From an uncultured Selenomonadales bacterium (lineage in GTDB: Bacteria > Bacillota > Negativicutes > Selenomonadales > Selenomonadaceae): a DNA stretch of 64,000 nucleotides. The stretch spans positions 19,021 to 83,020 of the forward strand of contig CALFJB010000016.1 of assembly GCA_937877565.1 (NCBI GenBank), given 5' to 3'. The position numbers and the translations under genes were made by a program. Positions 9,880-20,700 of this stretch are shown in pieces. Numbering within the stretch: position 1 is the first letter of the stretch; every line of letters starts with the position of its first letter. Below the pieces are notes generated by a model. The model saw nothing but the letters and a program-made list of their open reading frames with translations. It was not told the DNA's origin and did not search any database.

Positions 9880-10580
9880 TAGACTCATGTCCGAGATAAT
9901 TTTCCATTTCGGCGTAGTGGTTAGAGTGAATCCGTACAACAAACATTTAATGTTGCACGACTTGATAGAGCATATTTTGTTAATTGAATTGACGCAAAGC
10001 GGCAAAGGTGTCAATACGATAATATCGACAGGATTAGTGCGGAGGCACTCAATTTTTTTTTTGACGTAAAAGCGGAATTATGGCAAGCAACGGCAGGATA
10101 CAGACAAAAGGCAATGAAATTTGTACCGTTGGTAAGTGACGGAATTTAGGCGCGTTGGAATCCATTAGCAGAAATAAATTTTCGTACAGCGGAAGAAATA
10201 AGCGATGTAGCAATGATTGTAGGAATAATGATAAAACCAGACGGAGAAAAATCAAGCGGCGATTCAGCATTTTGGGACAATTCGGCGGCGGCTTGAGCAA
10301 AGGTTAAAATTCAGAATCATTTACAGGGCGATAATTAATGACGCCTGATGAAGTAAGCAATATGAGTTCAGAGCGTGAATTTGTATTTGTAGCAGGACAT
10401 CGCCCAATATACGGCAATAAATTGAGATATTATTTGAAACCGTTTTTTTACAGAAAGATTGAAAAAATATCAAGAAATTTACATTAAAGAACACGGCTAC
10501 GAAAAAGAATGCGCCAAATTTAAAAACGATTGCGAAAGGTGCGTCAAAGAATACAAAGAGCTTTAAGGCAAAGTAGCGAT
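9880..10580 (+). pseudogene. virD4/traG-like T4SS coupling ATPase remnant
   Basis: Pieces in shifting frames match a VirD4/TraG coupling protein: a Walker A region (LTQSGKGVNTII, about 9995-10025), then DVKAELWQATAGYRQKA and FVPLVSDG, a TAG stop, ARWNPLAEINFRTAEE and DVAMIVGIMI, and a C-terminal piece MTPDEVSNMSSEREFVFVAG followed by HRPIYGNKLRYY. A full coupling protein is about 600-700 residues; here the middle, including Walker B, is missing and at least three stops or shifts are present. In life it would link relaxosome DNA to the secretion channel at the inner membrane. It is the first recognisable gene of the decayed trb-type cluster that runs to 17.7 kb. Confidence 0.7.
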
Positions 10581-10640
10581 CCCGTGTCCAACGTATCCGC
10601 TATATAGTGAACAGTGTGACAAAAGTTTTGTAGTATGAAG

Positions 10641-10948
10641 ATTTATTCAAAGTCAACGCGGGAGAAAAATTTGAAAGAGAAGAAAAGGCGCGGGCGGTTC
10701 AGCTTGAAAAAGCATACGAAGAAAAAAAATTAAATTTACAGAAAAAATCGGAGGTAAAAAATTTTAATGAAAATATTGAAACAGTTGAAGAAAATGGAGA
10801 AAATGCCGAATTTGACAAACAAAATTCAGAAAGACTTGAAATCGCAGAAGAAATTGGAACAGGCGGAAACGATATTGACGAAAAATTTGGAGAGAGTCAG
10901 TCTGAAAATCAATCAAAGAATATGAGGAAAGCTGGGAAAAATATATAA
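10641..10948 (+). pseudogene. Glutamate/lysine-rich tail, possibly the end of the coupling gene
   Basis: An open stretch of about 100 codons begins near YEDLFKVNAGEKFERE and ends in a TAA immediately before the trbB-like start. It is rich in Glu, Lys and Asn (for example EKAYEEKKLNLQ), with coiled-coil character and no catalytic motif. It could be the charged C-terminal tail of the VirD4-like protein, separated by a frameshift, or a separate small gene. No start codon with a ribosome site is evident. Confidence 0.35.
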
Positions 10949-11650
10949 ATGGAGACTGAAAATAACGAGACCTTTAAAATAACGCTAATGACGTTGGTCA
11001 ACTGTATGAATGAAATAATACCGTTGTTGCAAGATTAAAATATTTTTGAGGTGTATATAAATCCAGACGGGAAAATATGGACAGACAGTTTTAGAGGAAG
11101 AGAAAATGCCGGGCTGGTAATGTCGTCATCGCAAGTAAAACAAATAATCTTGAATGTATCGGCGTTGACAAATCAACTTGTAACGGAAGAAAAATCAGCG
11201 TTAGATGCCGAAATACCGCAAAATGAATATTTTGACAAGTGCAGATTTAAAGGAAATTTGCTGGGAATAGTTTTATCGCCAACTTTGAATATCAGAAAAC
11301 ATCAAAAGAAAATATTTACACTTGATGATTATGTGACTCAAGAAATTTTAACCGAAAGACAGCGAAAGATAATAATACAAGCGATTCACGACAGAAAAAA
11401 TATAATAGCGGAAGGAGGCACGAAAAGCGGCACAACGGACGATACAATTTCAGTAATAACGCAACCATTATCACGAATGGAAAATTTGATGTCGGAACCT
11501 GTACCGAAGGCAATAGTAACAATCGGAGCGGCAACGGGCGCGGCGTCGTGGGCGTTAAATATCGAAAATCAAATTACAAAAACTGCGATGCGCGTAGTTG
11601 GCGGCGGTTCAGTAGCACTAAGTCAAACAACCGGCTTTTTAATTCCGTGA
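10949..11650 (+). pseudogene. trbB: trbB (VirB11-like ATPase) remnant fused in frame to the end of trbC
   Basis: Starting at ATG 10949 the frame gives the TrbB N-terminus, an in-frame TAA at 11036-11038, then YINPDGKIWTDSFRG, PTLNIRKHQKKIFTLDDYV and IIAEGGTKSGTTDD. The last is where the Walker A GGTGSGKTT should be, and its lysine is replaced by threonine. Immediately afterwards the sequence changes to QPLSRMENLMSEPVPKA and TIGAATGAASWALN, the C-terminal half of the pilin-like TrbC (VirB2). The whole catalytic half of TrbB and the start of TrbC are gone, so a deletion has joined the two genes in frame. The product could not hydrolyse ATP normally. Confidence 0.72.
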
Positions 11651-11660
11651 GGATTGAAAA

Positions 11661-12060
11661 ATGGGCAACGAAGAAAATAAAAATGTGGCGTGGTATGAAT
11701 TACCGTTTTACCGTTCATTGACGGAACAAATATTATTTCTGGGTGCGCCGAGAAGTGCAATAATGATAAATACGCTGAGAAGTTAGATAAGGCGCAAAGT
11801 TGAAGAATGGCTGGCGTGGGTCGGTATAACGTTACCTTCGTAATGCAACAAAAAGATGGAAGTTGTTTCAGCGTCATTGAATATGAGCCATATGAAAGAA
11901 ATTTCCAAAATAACACAGGCAAAATTACTTGAATATCAAGAATTGATGAATTTTTTAACATTCAGTCTGGCGATAGAAGAAAAATAAATTGAAATGCCGT
12001 CAGTGCCGTTGCATATGGACGCCTTATTATCACAGGATATAAAATTTGAATATCGTTATG
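11661..12060 (+). pseudogene. trbD: trbD (VirB3-like) remnant and trailing T4SS fragments
   Basis: From ATG 11661 the frame reads WYELPFYRSLTEQILFLGAP, the hallmark start of TrbD, a small inner-membrane T4SS subunit. It stops at TAG after about 40 residues. Further pieces follow in other frames: EISKITQAKLLEYQELMNFL, and MPSVPLHMDALLSQDIKFEY, which resembles a stretch of VirB4/TrbE. Several stops separate them. The gene follows trbB/C in the usual trb order. Confidence 0.55.
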
Positions 12061-12078
12061 TGCGTCGAATTTTAATTT

Positions 12079-12486
12079 TTGATGACAAAGAATAAATACG
12101 CGGGCAAATGGTGTCCAAATAGAAAAATAATGCTGAACGCGATAGAAAAAGAAATTTTATCGAATTTTAACGGCTACTTTTGGAACGGATTTATTTTTCT
12201 GCTGGATAATGATAAATATGAAGAAGTCCGCACATATTTAGAAAATTATTTGACGTTGAAAGAATCAGCGTTTGTATTTGAGAAATACAATTTGAAAGAT
12301 GTATGGTGGGGCAGTTTGGCGGGAACATATTTGGCGAATATAACGCCGCCAATAGTGGGATTTGATTCAGTTGAAGAATTTATTTTAAAGAAAGAAAAAT
12401 TAGAGGCTGACATTCAAGAAAATAAATTTAGAGAAATTTTGGAAGAAATGGAGCCAAAGGCAAATATACCGAATGGACAGATTTAA
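12079..12486 (+). CDS. Uncharacterised 135-residue protein in the trb remnant
   Basis: An open frame of 135 codons, overlapping the trbE start by 14 bases. Its sequence is soluble and aromatic-rich (for example KYAGKWCPNRK, NGYFWNGFIFLLDNDK, DVWWGSLAGTYLANI), with a charged C-terminal end. I do not recognise a family. No clear ribosome site precedes ATG 12079, and its 5' side joins decayed T4SS sequence, so it may be the intact-looking end of a longer broken gene. Confidence 0.4.
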   Translation: MMTKNKYAGKWCPNRKIMLNAIEKEILSNFNGYFWNGFIFLLDNDKYEEVRTYLENYLTLKESAFVFEKYNLKDVWWGSLAGTYLANITPPIVGFDSVEEFILKKEKLEADIQENKFREILEEMEPKANIPNGQI

Positions 12487-13905
12487 TCGCAAAAAAGAAT
12501 ATTTGAAATACACGTTGCCATATGCACGAATAGTTCACGAACCGGCAATAGTCTTGAACAAAGACGGGAGTTTACAAACGACGTGGAAATATAGAAGATC
12601 GGATTTAAATTCAGCGATAAAGGAACAACTTGCGATAATAACGCAACAACTGAATACAGCGTTTCAGGGATTAGATACGGGCTGGGTATTGTATTTTGAG
12701 GCGCAGAGAGTAGCGTCAAAGTCATAATGCAACAGATGTACATTTTCCAGATATGATAACAAAGGCGATGGACGAGGAACGCAAAAAAAAGAAACATTCT
12801 AATTTTTCATAAAAATGTTTCTAAGTACAATTTTGTGTTCACTGAATTTAAAAACCAATTCGATCTCTGATGTCATTAAGCCACTCGCCTTTGTATTTAA
12901 AATAACGCGGTCCGGCAACAGATTTATTTCCTGTAAATTCAGAGGCAAGTGCGGATAATGACCAAAATTTTCCTTGATATTCAACGTGTCTGTCATCAAT
13001 AACTTTAAAAGTTTGCCCGGGTTTTTCATCGGCGGGATTGCAAAATTCAATTTCTTCCCCAAGTTCAATTCCACAGAGTTTGAATGTAAAGTTCCGAGCC
13101 CGCTTTGTTTCAGCCGCATCTACTTCGTTATTTTCTTCTTCAGTCAAAGGAATTATTTTTAATTTTTCTTCGCAATCATGAATCAAAGACATTGCCTTAA
13201 GAATTTTACAAGCAAATTCCGGTTACATTCGATAAAATTCTTTATTGAACGCAAATTCGGATCAAGTGTATCAATGAGTACATTCAGTTCTATTGAGTTC
13301 TTGCAACCATTGACAATATCGGGAGCGTATGGAGAAATATTTGACGCAGATACAGACAGTTTACAGTTATCATCGTGGCAAGCGTTTGAAATGGAAAAGT
13401 TAATGGGAACACCGGCGGTAGTCGGCTCAACATTGATGTATATTTTCCACAGAATCGAACAAAGTTTAACGGGCGATCCAACGTTAATAATTTTGGATGA
13501 ATGTTGGGTATTTTTTGACAACGAACAATTTGCCCAAAAAATTCGAGAATGGCTGAAAGTATTGAGAAAAGCGAATGCGTCAGTAGTATTTGCAACACAA
13601 TCTTTGACGGATATTGTAGAAAGTCCAATATTTTCAACAGTGCTTGAATCGTGTCCGAGCCAAATATTTTTGCCGAATGATAAGGCGTTGGAAGAATCGC
13701 TGAAAGAAAAATATTTTATGTTTGGATTAAATCAGCGGCAAGTGGAAATAATAGCGGGAGCGGTGAAGAAAAAAATATTATTATGTGTCGCCGCTAGGTT
13801 GCAGACTTTATGATTTAGCGTTGGAAAATTGCCTAATTTCTTTAGCATATGTGGCAGTAAATAAAGCGGAAAATAAAAAGGCAAGTGAAATTTTGGAAAA
13901 ATACG
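12473..13905 (+). pseudogene. trbE: trbE (VirB4-like T4SS ATPase) remnant, split
   Basis: The N-terminus is clear from ATG 12473: KEYLKYTLPYARIVHEPAIV, LNKDGSLQTTWKYR, DTGWVLYFEAQR, then after a frameshift ATDVHFPDMITKAMDEER. The gene resumes from about 13275 with QPLTISGAYGEIFDADTDS, the Walker B block LIILDECWVFFD, REWLKVLRKANASVVFATQS and SCPSQIFLPNDKALEE. A last frameshift near 13785 precedes PLGCRLYDLALENC and ends near 13905. Several hundred residues including Walker A are missing, and a minus-strand gene occupies that place. TrbE would energise pilus assembly; this copy is dead. Confidence 0.75.
12848..13192 (-). CDS. Small RAMA/DUF2924-like domain protein inside trbE
   Basis: 114 residues, intact, opposite in direction to the trb genes and placed exactly where the middle of trbE is missing. 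Its C-terminal half (ELGEEIEFCNPADEKPG, VIDDRHVEYQGKFWSLSALA, FTGNKSVAGPRYFKYKGEWL, NDIRDR) resembles the small beta-rich 'SLSAlA..itG...Gp.fF' domains found with restriction or modification enzymes. The resemblance is by eye and weak. The overlapping frame at 12799-13119 on the same strand is a shadow. It may be cargo that arrived during decay of the element. Confidence 0.4.
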   Translation of the reverse strand: MSLIHDCEEKLKIIPLTEEENNEVDAAETKRARNFTFKLCGIELGEEIEFCNPADEKPGQTFKVIDDRHVEYQGKFWSLSALASEFTGNKSVAGPRYFKYKGEWLNDIRDRIGF

Positions 13906-13987
13906 GGTAGGAAAATTTTAATAAGTATTAGCTGGAATATAGGAATGTTTCATTGCCTGAAGTAGAAACAGAAAGGCGGAGATTTTT

Positions 13988-14149
13988 TTGATAACAGGAT
14001 TTTTGATACTGGTAAATTTCTATTTGGCGTACCGCTTGAATAGAGACGAAGGAATAATAGTAATGTTACAGGAACGAGTGGCGGGACTTGAAAACGTTTT
14101 TAGAGACGTTTCAAGTGAAACAGATAAAAAATTTCCTGAATCAGAATAA
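13988..14149 (+). CDS. Small membrane-anchored protein (53 aa) of the trb region
   Basis: A TTG-initiated frame preceded by GGCGGAG gives about 53 residues: a hydrophobic N-terminal helix (LITGFLILVNFYLAYRL) followed by a charged coiled tail ending KKFPESE. It sits between the trbE remnant and a terminator. It could be a small T4SS-associated membrane protein, but no family is recognised. It appears uninterrupted, unlike its neighbours. Confidence 0.4.
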   Translation: MITGFLILVNFYLAYRLNRDEGIIVMLQERVAGLENVFRDVSSETDKKFPESE

Positions 14150-14156
14150 AAGTATA

Positions 14157-14187
14157 GTCGGTCGGAAAAAATAGACCGGCTTTTTTT
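14157..14187 (+). terminator. Rho-independent terminator
   Basis: A 7-bp stem GTCGGTC / GACCGGC (one G-T wobble) with an A-rich 10-base loop, followed by a run of seven T. It lies 8 bases after the stop of the small membrane protein and would end the upstream trb transcript. Confidence 0.75.
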
Positions 14188-14270
14188 AATTGCAAAAAGA
14201 TAAGATTTTGAGGCACAAAAATTAAATTAAAATTTGTAGGAAAAAATAAAATTGATTAGGGGGAATAAAA

Positions 14271-14734
14271 ATGTCGTGGATTAAAAAGACAGCGTTAGCA
14301 AGCGCAATAGTGGTAGGAGTAGCGGCAAGTTTTGTAACAATGTTGCCGACAAGTCACAGGACAGAGGCGGCAATAGCGGTAATTGACCAAAAAAATATTG
14401 AAGAGGCAATAAAAACCGCAATTCAAACGGCGAAAATTTTAACAGAGGAACAAAAACAACTTGCGTTACAAATTTTGAATATGAAAAAGTTGGATATATC
14501 AATGTTGGAAGATTTAATGAAAAGAAATGAGGAAAAAGAAAAAGTACCGCTTTCCGGCGATATGATTTTTCCAGAAAGTTTAATCAAGCAGAATGAATCA
14601 GTACAAAAAAAGCACATATGGCGGCATCAATGGCGGCGTAGTTTGATTCCAAAGTACAGGAACAAGCCGAAAATCAAAGAATCTTAAAAAATTCGACTAA
14701 TATTTCCAAAAACTGGGTAGAAAATTCAAAGTGA
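14271..14734 (+). pseudogene. Exported TrbJ/VirB5-like protein, frameshifted
   Basis: The start at 14271 follows a GGGGG-type ribosome site and encodes a signal peptide (SWIKKTALASAIVVGVAASF ending near TEAAIA). The mature part begins VIDQKNIEEAIKTAIQTAK, then TEEQKQLALQILNM, like periplasmic TrbJ/VirB5 proteins that start with 'iDpanl.q.i'. After about residue 118 a frameshift gives a short tail ending at 14687; in the next frame the original continues (DSKVQEQAENQRILKNS, NISKNWVENSK) to a TGA at 14732-14734. The product would be a minor pilus component. The family call is tentative. Confidence 0.5.
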
Positions 14735-15583
14735 GTGAAAAAATGAAGAAAGAAAAAATTTTGTTGCCGGTAGCATTGCTGACAGCGATTTTTATTTTAA
14801 ATTTCAATGGCGTAGCAAGCGCGGCAGATAATAATTCAGCAGTGAATCAGATAACAAACGGATTAGCGGGTGGAGGAGCGGGCTTCGGGACAACATTTCA
14901 AACGCAATTAATTGCGCCATATGCAATAAATTTAACGTTGATATTGGCAATAGTAGACGTAGCAATAAAAGTATCATTCGATTTAATATCATGAGACAAA
15001 ATAAAATTTTTGGTAACAACGATTTTGAAAGTTGGCTTTTTTATATTTCTGATACAAAGTTGGGTCGGTACAAATTCCAGTTATCAGTTAATGCCCGCGT
15101 TAAGTTCAGGATTTGAAACAATGGGCTACAAAGCGGGCGGCGCAGAAGAAATGGTAAAGGAATACAGCAAAATAAATCCCGATTCAAATATAAAAGTGCA
15201 GTCAAATCAAATAGTGACAAACGCGCTGAATTTTTTCAATATCTTTTGGGAACACGCGCAACAACAAAATTTACTGACTATATTTACGGGACACGCTTTA
15301 GCCGCCTACGATACAGAATATGGTGATGCTTATAGTGCATTGCTTGTAATGAGCGTATTGAATCCGCTTGAAGGTTCTTTAATGATAACGTCATTCTCAT
15401 TGGTATCTTGAATTTTATATAACAATGGTAACGAGTTATGCAACATTTTTCTTGTCTGACTTAAAGCAAACGCGCAAACACGCGGCAAAGGGAATAAATG
15501 CAATATTCGCAGTGTCAATCAAGTTAATGTTTTTCTGTATGTTTTCGCTGATGATGCAGATGAAGATTAAAAATATAGTGTAA
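14731..15583 (+). pseudogene. trbL: trbL (VirB6-like) inner-membrane T4SS protein remnant
   Basis: The first frame (start GTG 14731 or ATG 14743) has a signal-like helix, then GLAGGGAGFGTTFQTQLIAP and a membrane segment, and stops at a TGA at 14992-14994. The same frame reopens with LVTTILKVGFFIFLIQSWVG, a soluble loop (SGFETMGYKAGGAEEMVKEY) and GDAYSALLVMSVLNPLEGSL. After a frameshift near 15410 it continues as FYITMVTSYATFFLSDLKQT and AIFAVSIKLMFFCMFSLMMQ before TAA 15581-15583. The multi-helix layout and position fit the polytopic channel protein TrbL. It is shorter than a full TrbL (about 450 or more residues) and broken at least twice. Confidence 0.6.
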
Positions 15584-15777
15584 CGGATATTATGTGGATA
15601 ATGGCTTGGGCTATTTTGGAGCATATCAGATAGACTATGAAAATTATGACAACTGGTCGCATTAGACAGCGGATTATGTAACAAATGGCGGCGTTTTGGA
15701 AAAATCGCCGGTAATGGCAGAAGAACCACATTCACCGGATTGTACGCCAAATAATCTAAAGTTTAACTGAAATATCG

Positions 15778-16471
15778 TTGCGAGATAGTCGCCATTCAAT
15801 ATTTGCATTAACCGATTTAACGGCAAATTTAGGAAATGTTTACGATTATACGCGGCACATAAAATCAATTTTATTTGGCGAAAAATTTGCAAAGGCGGCG
15901 AAAACTGCCGAAAAGAAAAGCGAAAATGAAGAGAAAAATAGAACGCCATTTTCAGAAAAAATTTTTGAAGAAACTGAAGACGCTTTAGAAAGTATCAATG
16001 AAGGAACAGAAAAAATAACCAAAACGGCGAATATAAGCGAAACAAATATATATTTGAGGCAAGGTAACGATGATGATTGGGAGTCATACAATCCTAATTT
16101 ATACAGTTGGCAGGAAAAATATAAATGGTTAAGTGACACATACAGAAATTTTGCAGACGGCTCAAAGTTGGAAATTGAAGAAATAGAAAAGACGATAGAT
16201 GCGGCGAAAAAAATATTTCAGCATACGAATATAGCGGAAGGTGAATTGCAGATGTATCAAGCGTAAAACGAATTAAAAACGCTGTTGGCGTATGAATTGG
16301 CAAGACAAAATGTGCTTGATTCAAATTTATGAAAAAGTAGAATCAGCGTACATAGATTCAATAACGCAATTTGAATTTGTCGATTCGTATGACGAAATAA
16401 ATTATAAAATGCTCGGTGAAGAATACGGCTACGAAAAGCCTAAGTTGGCGGGAATGCCGGACTTTAAATGA
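15778..16471 (+). pseudogene. Decayed T4SS-associated protein
   Basis: The open part (15778-16266) is a Lys/Glu-rich stretch followed by NPNLYSWQEKYKWLSDTYRN and NIAEGELQMYQA. After a TAA, pieces such as NELKTLLAYELARQNVLDSN and then, after a frameshift, QFEFVDSYDEINYKMLGEE continue to a TGA at 16469-16471. The 'YpWqekY..l.dtY.n.a' and 'anaaEGe.qamQa...l.aye.arqn' style is that of periplasmic TrbJ-like proteins, and the 14271 gene may be a related paralogue. The sequence at 15584-15777 shows only broken frames with no recognised motif. Confidence 0.4.
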
Positions 16472-16480
16472 GGCAAAGCA

Positions 16481-16624
16481 ATGAAAATAGGATTAGTAGA
16501 TTTAGACAGCCATAATTTTCCGAATTTGGTTTTAATGAAATTGTCAGCGTGGCACAAAAGACGCGGCGACGAAGTAGTTTTAATGAGTGCAGAAAATTTA
16601 ATTTACAGGAACGGGACGTTCTGA
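16481..16624 (+). pseudogene. Truncated N-terminal fragment of a mobile-element 'MKIGLVDLD' protein
   Basis: ATG 16481 opens a 47-codon frame MKIGLVDLDSHNFPNLVLMK, LSAWHKRRGDEVVLMS, ending at TGA 16622. This start ('vDvDghnFPNlaLMKiSawHK.qGd.V') is the N-terminus of B12-binding/radical-SAM-like proteins that I associate with Firmicute mobile elements, which are several hundred residues long. Only the first 47 remain, joined directly to the next remnant. Confidence 0.5.
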
Positions 16625-16628
16625 AATA

Positions 16629-17721
16629 TTGTCAATAAGCGTATTGGAAAATAAATGGACAGAAGAAGAATTTAGAACCGAAATATCGAAAATACAAAGA
16701 TCAATGTCAGAATACGATTTTGACTGGAAAAATAAAAAATTCGGGGAAAAAATCGAAGATTATATGCTGATCTATCAGAAACTTGGACACAGAAAAAGTT
16801 GTTCGTCATTAACGTTTTTGGGAACATTGAATTTGCCGCCAATAGCACTATCTTTGAATGGAAAATTAGGGTTGGCGTTTGGAGCAAGGGGCAGAGGCGG
16901 AAAAAATACGCCGCTGCCCATTATGAATCCGCAAAAGTAGTAATAAATTTGACGAAAAACAAAGGAGCGGGAAATTTAGGACACGAATGGTTTCATAGTT
17001 TGGACAATTATTTTGGAAGACAGGAGAGAAATATAACAAGTGCAATGGCAACGGCAAATTCAGAAGGTAAATCCGTTGAAAAAATAAGTCCAGAAGTGCA
17101 GGAAACATTTCAGTTAGTCAGGAGAGTAATAAATCAAAGCGGTATATTGGAACGTTCCAAAAAATTTGATGGAAGGCGAAGTAAGATATATTGGACGTTG
17201 CCGGACGAAATAGCGGCGCGGGCGTTTGAAGTTATTTGAAGTCAAAATTGGAAGAAAAAGGTATTCGCAATGATTATCTGGTAAATTATCGAACAGATGA
17301 ATCGTGGTAAAAAGCCGCTGAGGAAGGTTATAAAATGGATTATACATATCCGTATCCGACGGCGGCAGAAATGGAAGATATAAAAATGGCGTATGAATAT
17401 TTGTTTGATTCAATCCGCTTTAAAACGCACGATAAAAATTATGAACTTTATTCAGCGTCAGAGAGGAATATAGAAGAAATGCTGAAAAAATCAAGATTGT
17501 TGTTTGAACGTGAATTAAATCAGCAACAATTAGTAATACAAAAAATGAGTGAAGAAGTTTTTGACATTGACGTAAAATATTTTGAAGGGTCGGCGAAATT
17601 GCACGGCAGGTACGATGAAGACAGGGGTATAATGTATGTGAACAGTAAGGCGGAAACGTCGTTAGAATGGACGTTTTGGCACGAGGCGTTTCACATAATG
17701 AAGAAGTCAAGGAAATATTAG
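16629..17721 (+). pseudogene. Polyvalent mobile-element protein (LPD1-type, zincin-like) remnant
   Basis: Fragments in alternating frames belong to one gene. First comes a helical N-terminal part. Then GAGNLGHEWFHSLDNYFGRQ (about 16960-17020) gives the metal-binding-like HEWFH of LPD1 domains, followed by YWTLPDEIAARAFE. After a frameshift near 17235 it continues LKSKLEEKGIRNDYLVNYRT, with an in-frame TAA near 17310. The last part, ELYSASERNIEEMLKKSRL to AETSLEWTFWHEAFHIMKK, has a second HExxH (HEAFH). Such proteins are injected with conjugating DNA or phage genomes and combine anti-host domains. At least two lesions make this copy inactive. Confidence 0.55.
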
Positions 17722-17740
17722 CAAAAGAAATTCAGAAGTA

Positions 17741-17777
17741 AAAAAACACCACCGTTAATTTAAACAGTGGTGTTTTT
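17741..17777. terminator. Bidirectional terminator between converging units
   Basis: Perfect 8-bp stem AACACCAC / GTGGTGTT extended by A-T pairs, a 14-base loop, an A-run on the left and a T-run on the right, so it works on both strands. It separates the rightward polyvalent-protein remnant from the leftward surface-protein pseudogene that ends at 17794. Confidence 0.75.
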
Positions 17778-17793
17778 AATTTTGAAAAGAGAA

Positions 17794-20700
17794 TTACTTT
17801 TCAAAAGTTATATTGGTTTGCTCGTATTTAGAAATTTCTGTAACGTCATTCTCGAAAATATCACTGACAGAATAATTTGTATCAGTAACTTTCAACGAGG
17901 AAGAAATTTGAGTGTCGGCTTTAATAAAATTGGGGGCTACCGTCAAACCAGTAAGAAATTTTATTGTTTGAATTAAGCAAAGTAATTTTTTTACCTTTAG
18001 CATTTTTGACAGTCAACTTATTATTTCCAACTTTAAAAATAACATCATTGCCGGTGACTGAAGATGTAAAGTTAGAATCGATAACAATTTTGTCATTTTC
18101 TGCGTAGTCTGTGATAATATCTTTACCTGCGCTGTAAACGAAAACATCAGCACCATTACCGCCGGTTAATGTGTCATTACCCGCGCCGCCAATAATAGTA
18201 TTCTTTTAAGTGCCGCTACCAAGAGAAATAAAATCATCGCCTGTGCCGGTGGTAATTACCGCGTTATTTCCTTTTTGATTGATCGTATCTGAAATTTTGC
18301 CGCCGACAACTGAAACATTTTTATAATTTCCCGTGCCAAGCGTGAGCGAAAAAACATCAGTAATTGTAACTTCGCCTTTATTGACTGCAGATGACGAAAT
18401 TGAAACATTTGTGCCGTTAAGTACAAGGTCTTTCGCTTTTGCAGAATTTTTCAAACCTGTTACAGTTACCGAATTTTTACTTTCAACTTCTTCAGTGTAA
18501 ACAATTTTATTTTCATTCAAAAAGTAACCTTCACTGCGTCCGCCTTGTTTGCAATTTGAAGTTCCGCCGGAAATATTCCAAAATACGCTGTTAATTTTTG
18601 AAATTGGAACATCTTTACCGAGTGCCAAAGTGTAGCCGTCAGAAATTTCAACAGTTTTTGTAGCGTCAAGCGCGTTTGCCGAAATTGTAGCAGTTTTACC
18701 ACTCAAAGAAATATCTTTAAGTGTTGCATTTGAGTTTAACCCTGAAATTGTAATTAAGTTATCGCCGGAAATTTCATCTTGATAAATAATCTGATTGTTT
18801 GAAATAGCATATCCTGCAGTTTTTCCAACGCCGATATAATTTGCCGTCGTCCCTGAAATTTCCCGATGAATTGGCGTTGTTGAAGGTTTAGCAACATTAT
18901 TTGCAAGTTTCAATGAGTAACCGTTTGTAACTGTAACAACATTGCCGGAAACTGAAAGACCGTCTGTATTTTTGACGCCGGAAATTGTTGTTAAAACATT
19001 GCCGCCCGTTGCCGCCGTGTATGTAACTTTATGATCGCTGTTGCTTGCCGTCCAACTTGTCGCAGTTTTATCTGAAATATAGTTAAAGCCTTCCCAATGC
19101 GCTTTTACTTCAGATTTTGTAGACAACGCCGAATAATCTAGCGCGTAATTTGTTGCGTTTGTTGATGAAATAGAAATTTCTGTTGGATTTTCGGGCAACA
19201 TTGAATCCATCAGTTTTAAAGTAATTTTCCCGTTTGAACGAGTGAAATTATTTTCCGTTAAAGTTAAGCCGCTCTTTAAGCCTGTAATTTGGAAAGATTC
19301 GCTGTGAGATTGTGGATTGTAAGTAACGCCGTTTGAAGTTTTGGTGTAATGTTCGCCGACGCCCGCCGCCGTATAATTCAAAGTGCCATTATTCAAAATT
19401 TTTGATTCGTTGATAGATTCGGCAGTAGTGTCAACATCTTCATCAAGTGCAACAGAAAAATTATTGTCGCCGGTTATTGTAACATTATTTTTATTAAGAG
19501 CCGCCGCCTTAAATTTAAAATTAGTAGTATCGCCGTCGGTAACAATAACATTAGTACCGAGTGCCGCCGCGTTGCTCAAATTCGTAATAGTAAATTCTTT
19601 GGCAGTGGTAGCAGGGTGGAATGTCAAAGTAGTATCGTTAGTTTTTTCGGTGTAGGTGCCGTAAGTTTTCGAAGTGTATGTGCCGCCGCTCAAAGTTGCC
19701 GCGTTTTCAGATTTTGAAGTTTTGCCGCTGAAATTTTCATCAAAAGCAAAGTTCGCAGTTATTTTTGAATCAATATCAGTCAAAGTTATAGTTTTTTCTT
19801 TGGTTAATCCTGCAACTGCAGAATCAGCAACTTTTACTGTGTAAGCATTTTCATTTTTGGAAACAGTAAAGCCACTGTTACTTTCAACGCCGCTAAGTTA
19901 AAATAAAATGGTCGGCGTGGTTGTGCCGGTGTAGTTAATGTTGTTGCCGTCAATTTCCCAACCTTCCGCGCTGCAATATTCAGTTTGATAATTTAAGCCG
20001 CTCCAATTTTCATCAGTCAAAGTTGCCGCGCTTACGCCGTCAAATTCCATTGTGAAATTGTCACTTGTTGTAAGTGTAGCGTTGCCTTGTGCAAGCGCGT
20101 CTTTGGAAATTGTAATTTTATCGCCGCTTACTGAAATATTTTGGTTAAGTTCAGCATCCGTATCTAAACCGCTGATTGTAAAAGTTTTGCGGTCGTATGT
20201 GAAATATTTAATCGTTTCATCAACAACGCGATAACCTGCAGTATTTCCGGCAGAAGCATAACTGAAAATTCCGCCTGTCATTGTGCCACTTTCAGTTTTT
20301 TCTTCACTCGGTACAATTTCGCCGCCAATTTTCAAAGTGTAACCTGTTGGCGCAATAACAACTTTGCTTGAATCAAGTACAGTATCAGAAGTAAAAGTTA
20401 TTTCTGTATCTTTAACTGAAACCGCCGCGTTTATTTTTTCATTCGTAATATCGGCGGCTAAATTTTCAAGCGTGAAAGTTGCCGCGAAGTTGTCAGGCTG
20501 ATAAATAATTTTTGCGCCGTCAATTTTTGCGCCTTTATGAATTTCGGTACCGTAACTTGCAGAAGTGCCGCTAACTGACCAAGATTTTTCAGTTGTACTT
20601 TAAAAACTCAAACCGCTGATAGTTAAAGCCGTGTTGTCTCCAATTTTCGCCAAAATGTTATTGTTGCCGTCTTTTTCAAAACTTGTAATAGCATTGTCAA

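Noticed and set aside
9770..10069. A 99-codon plus-strand frame as a real gene
   Set aside because: Its first half is the reverse strand of an IS256-like fragment and its second half is one piece of a broken VirD4-like gene.
12799..13119. 106-residue minus-strand frame overlapping the RAMA-like gene
   Set aside because: It is a shifted frame of the 12848-13192 gene with poorer composition and no start signal.
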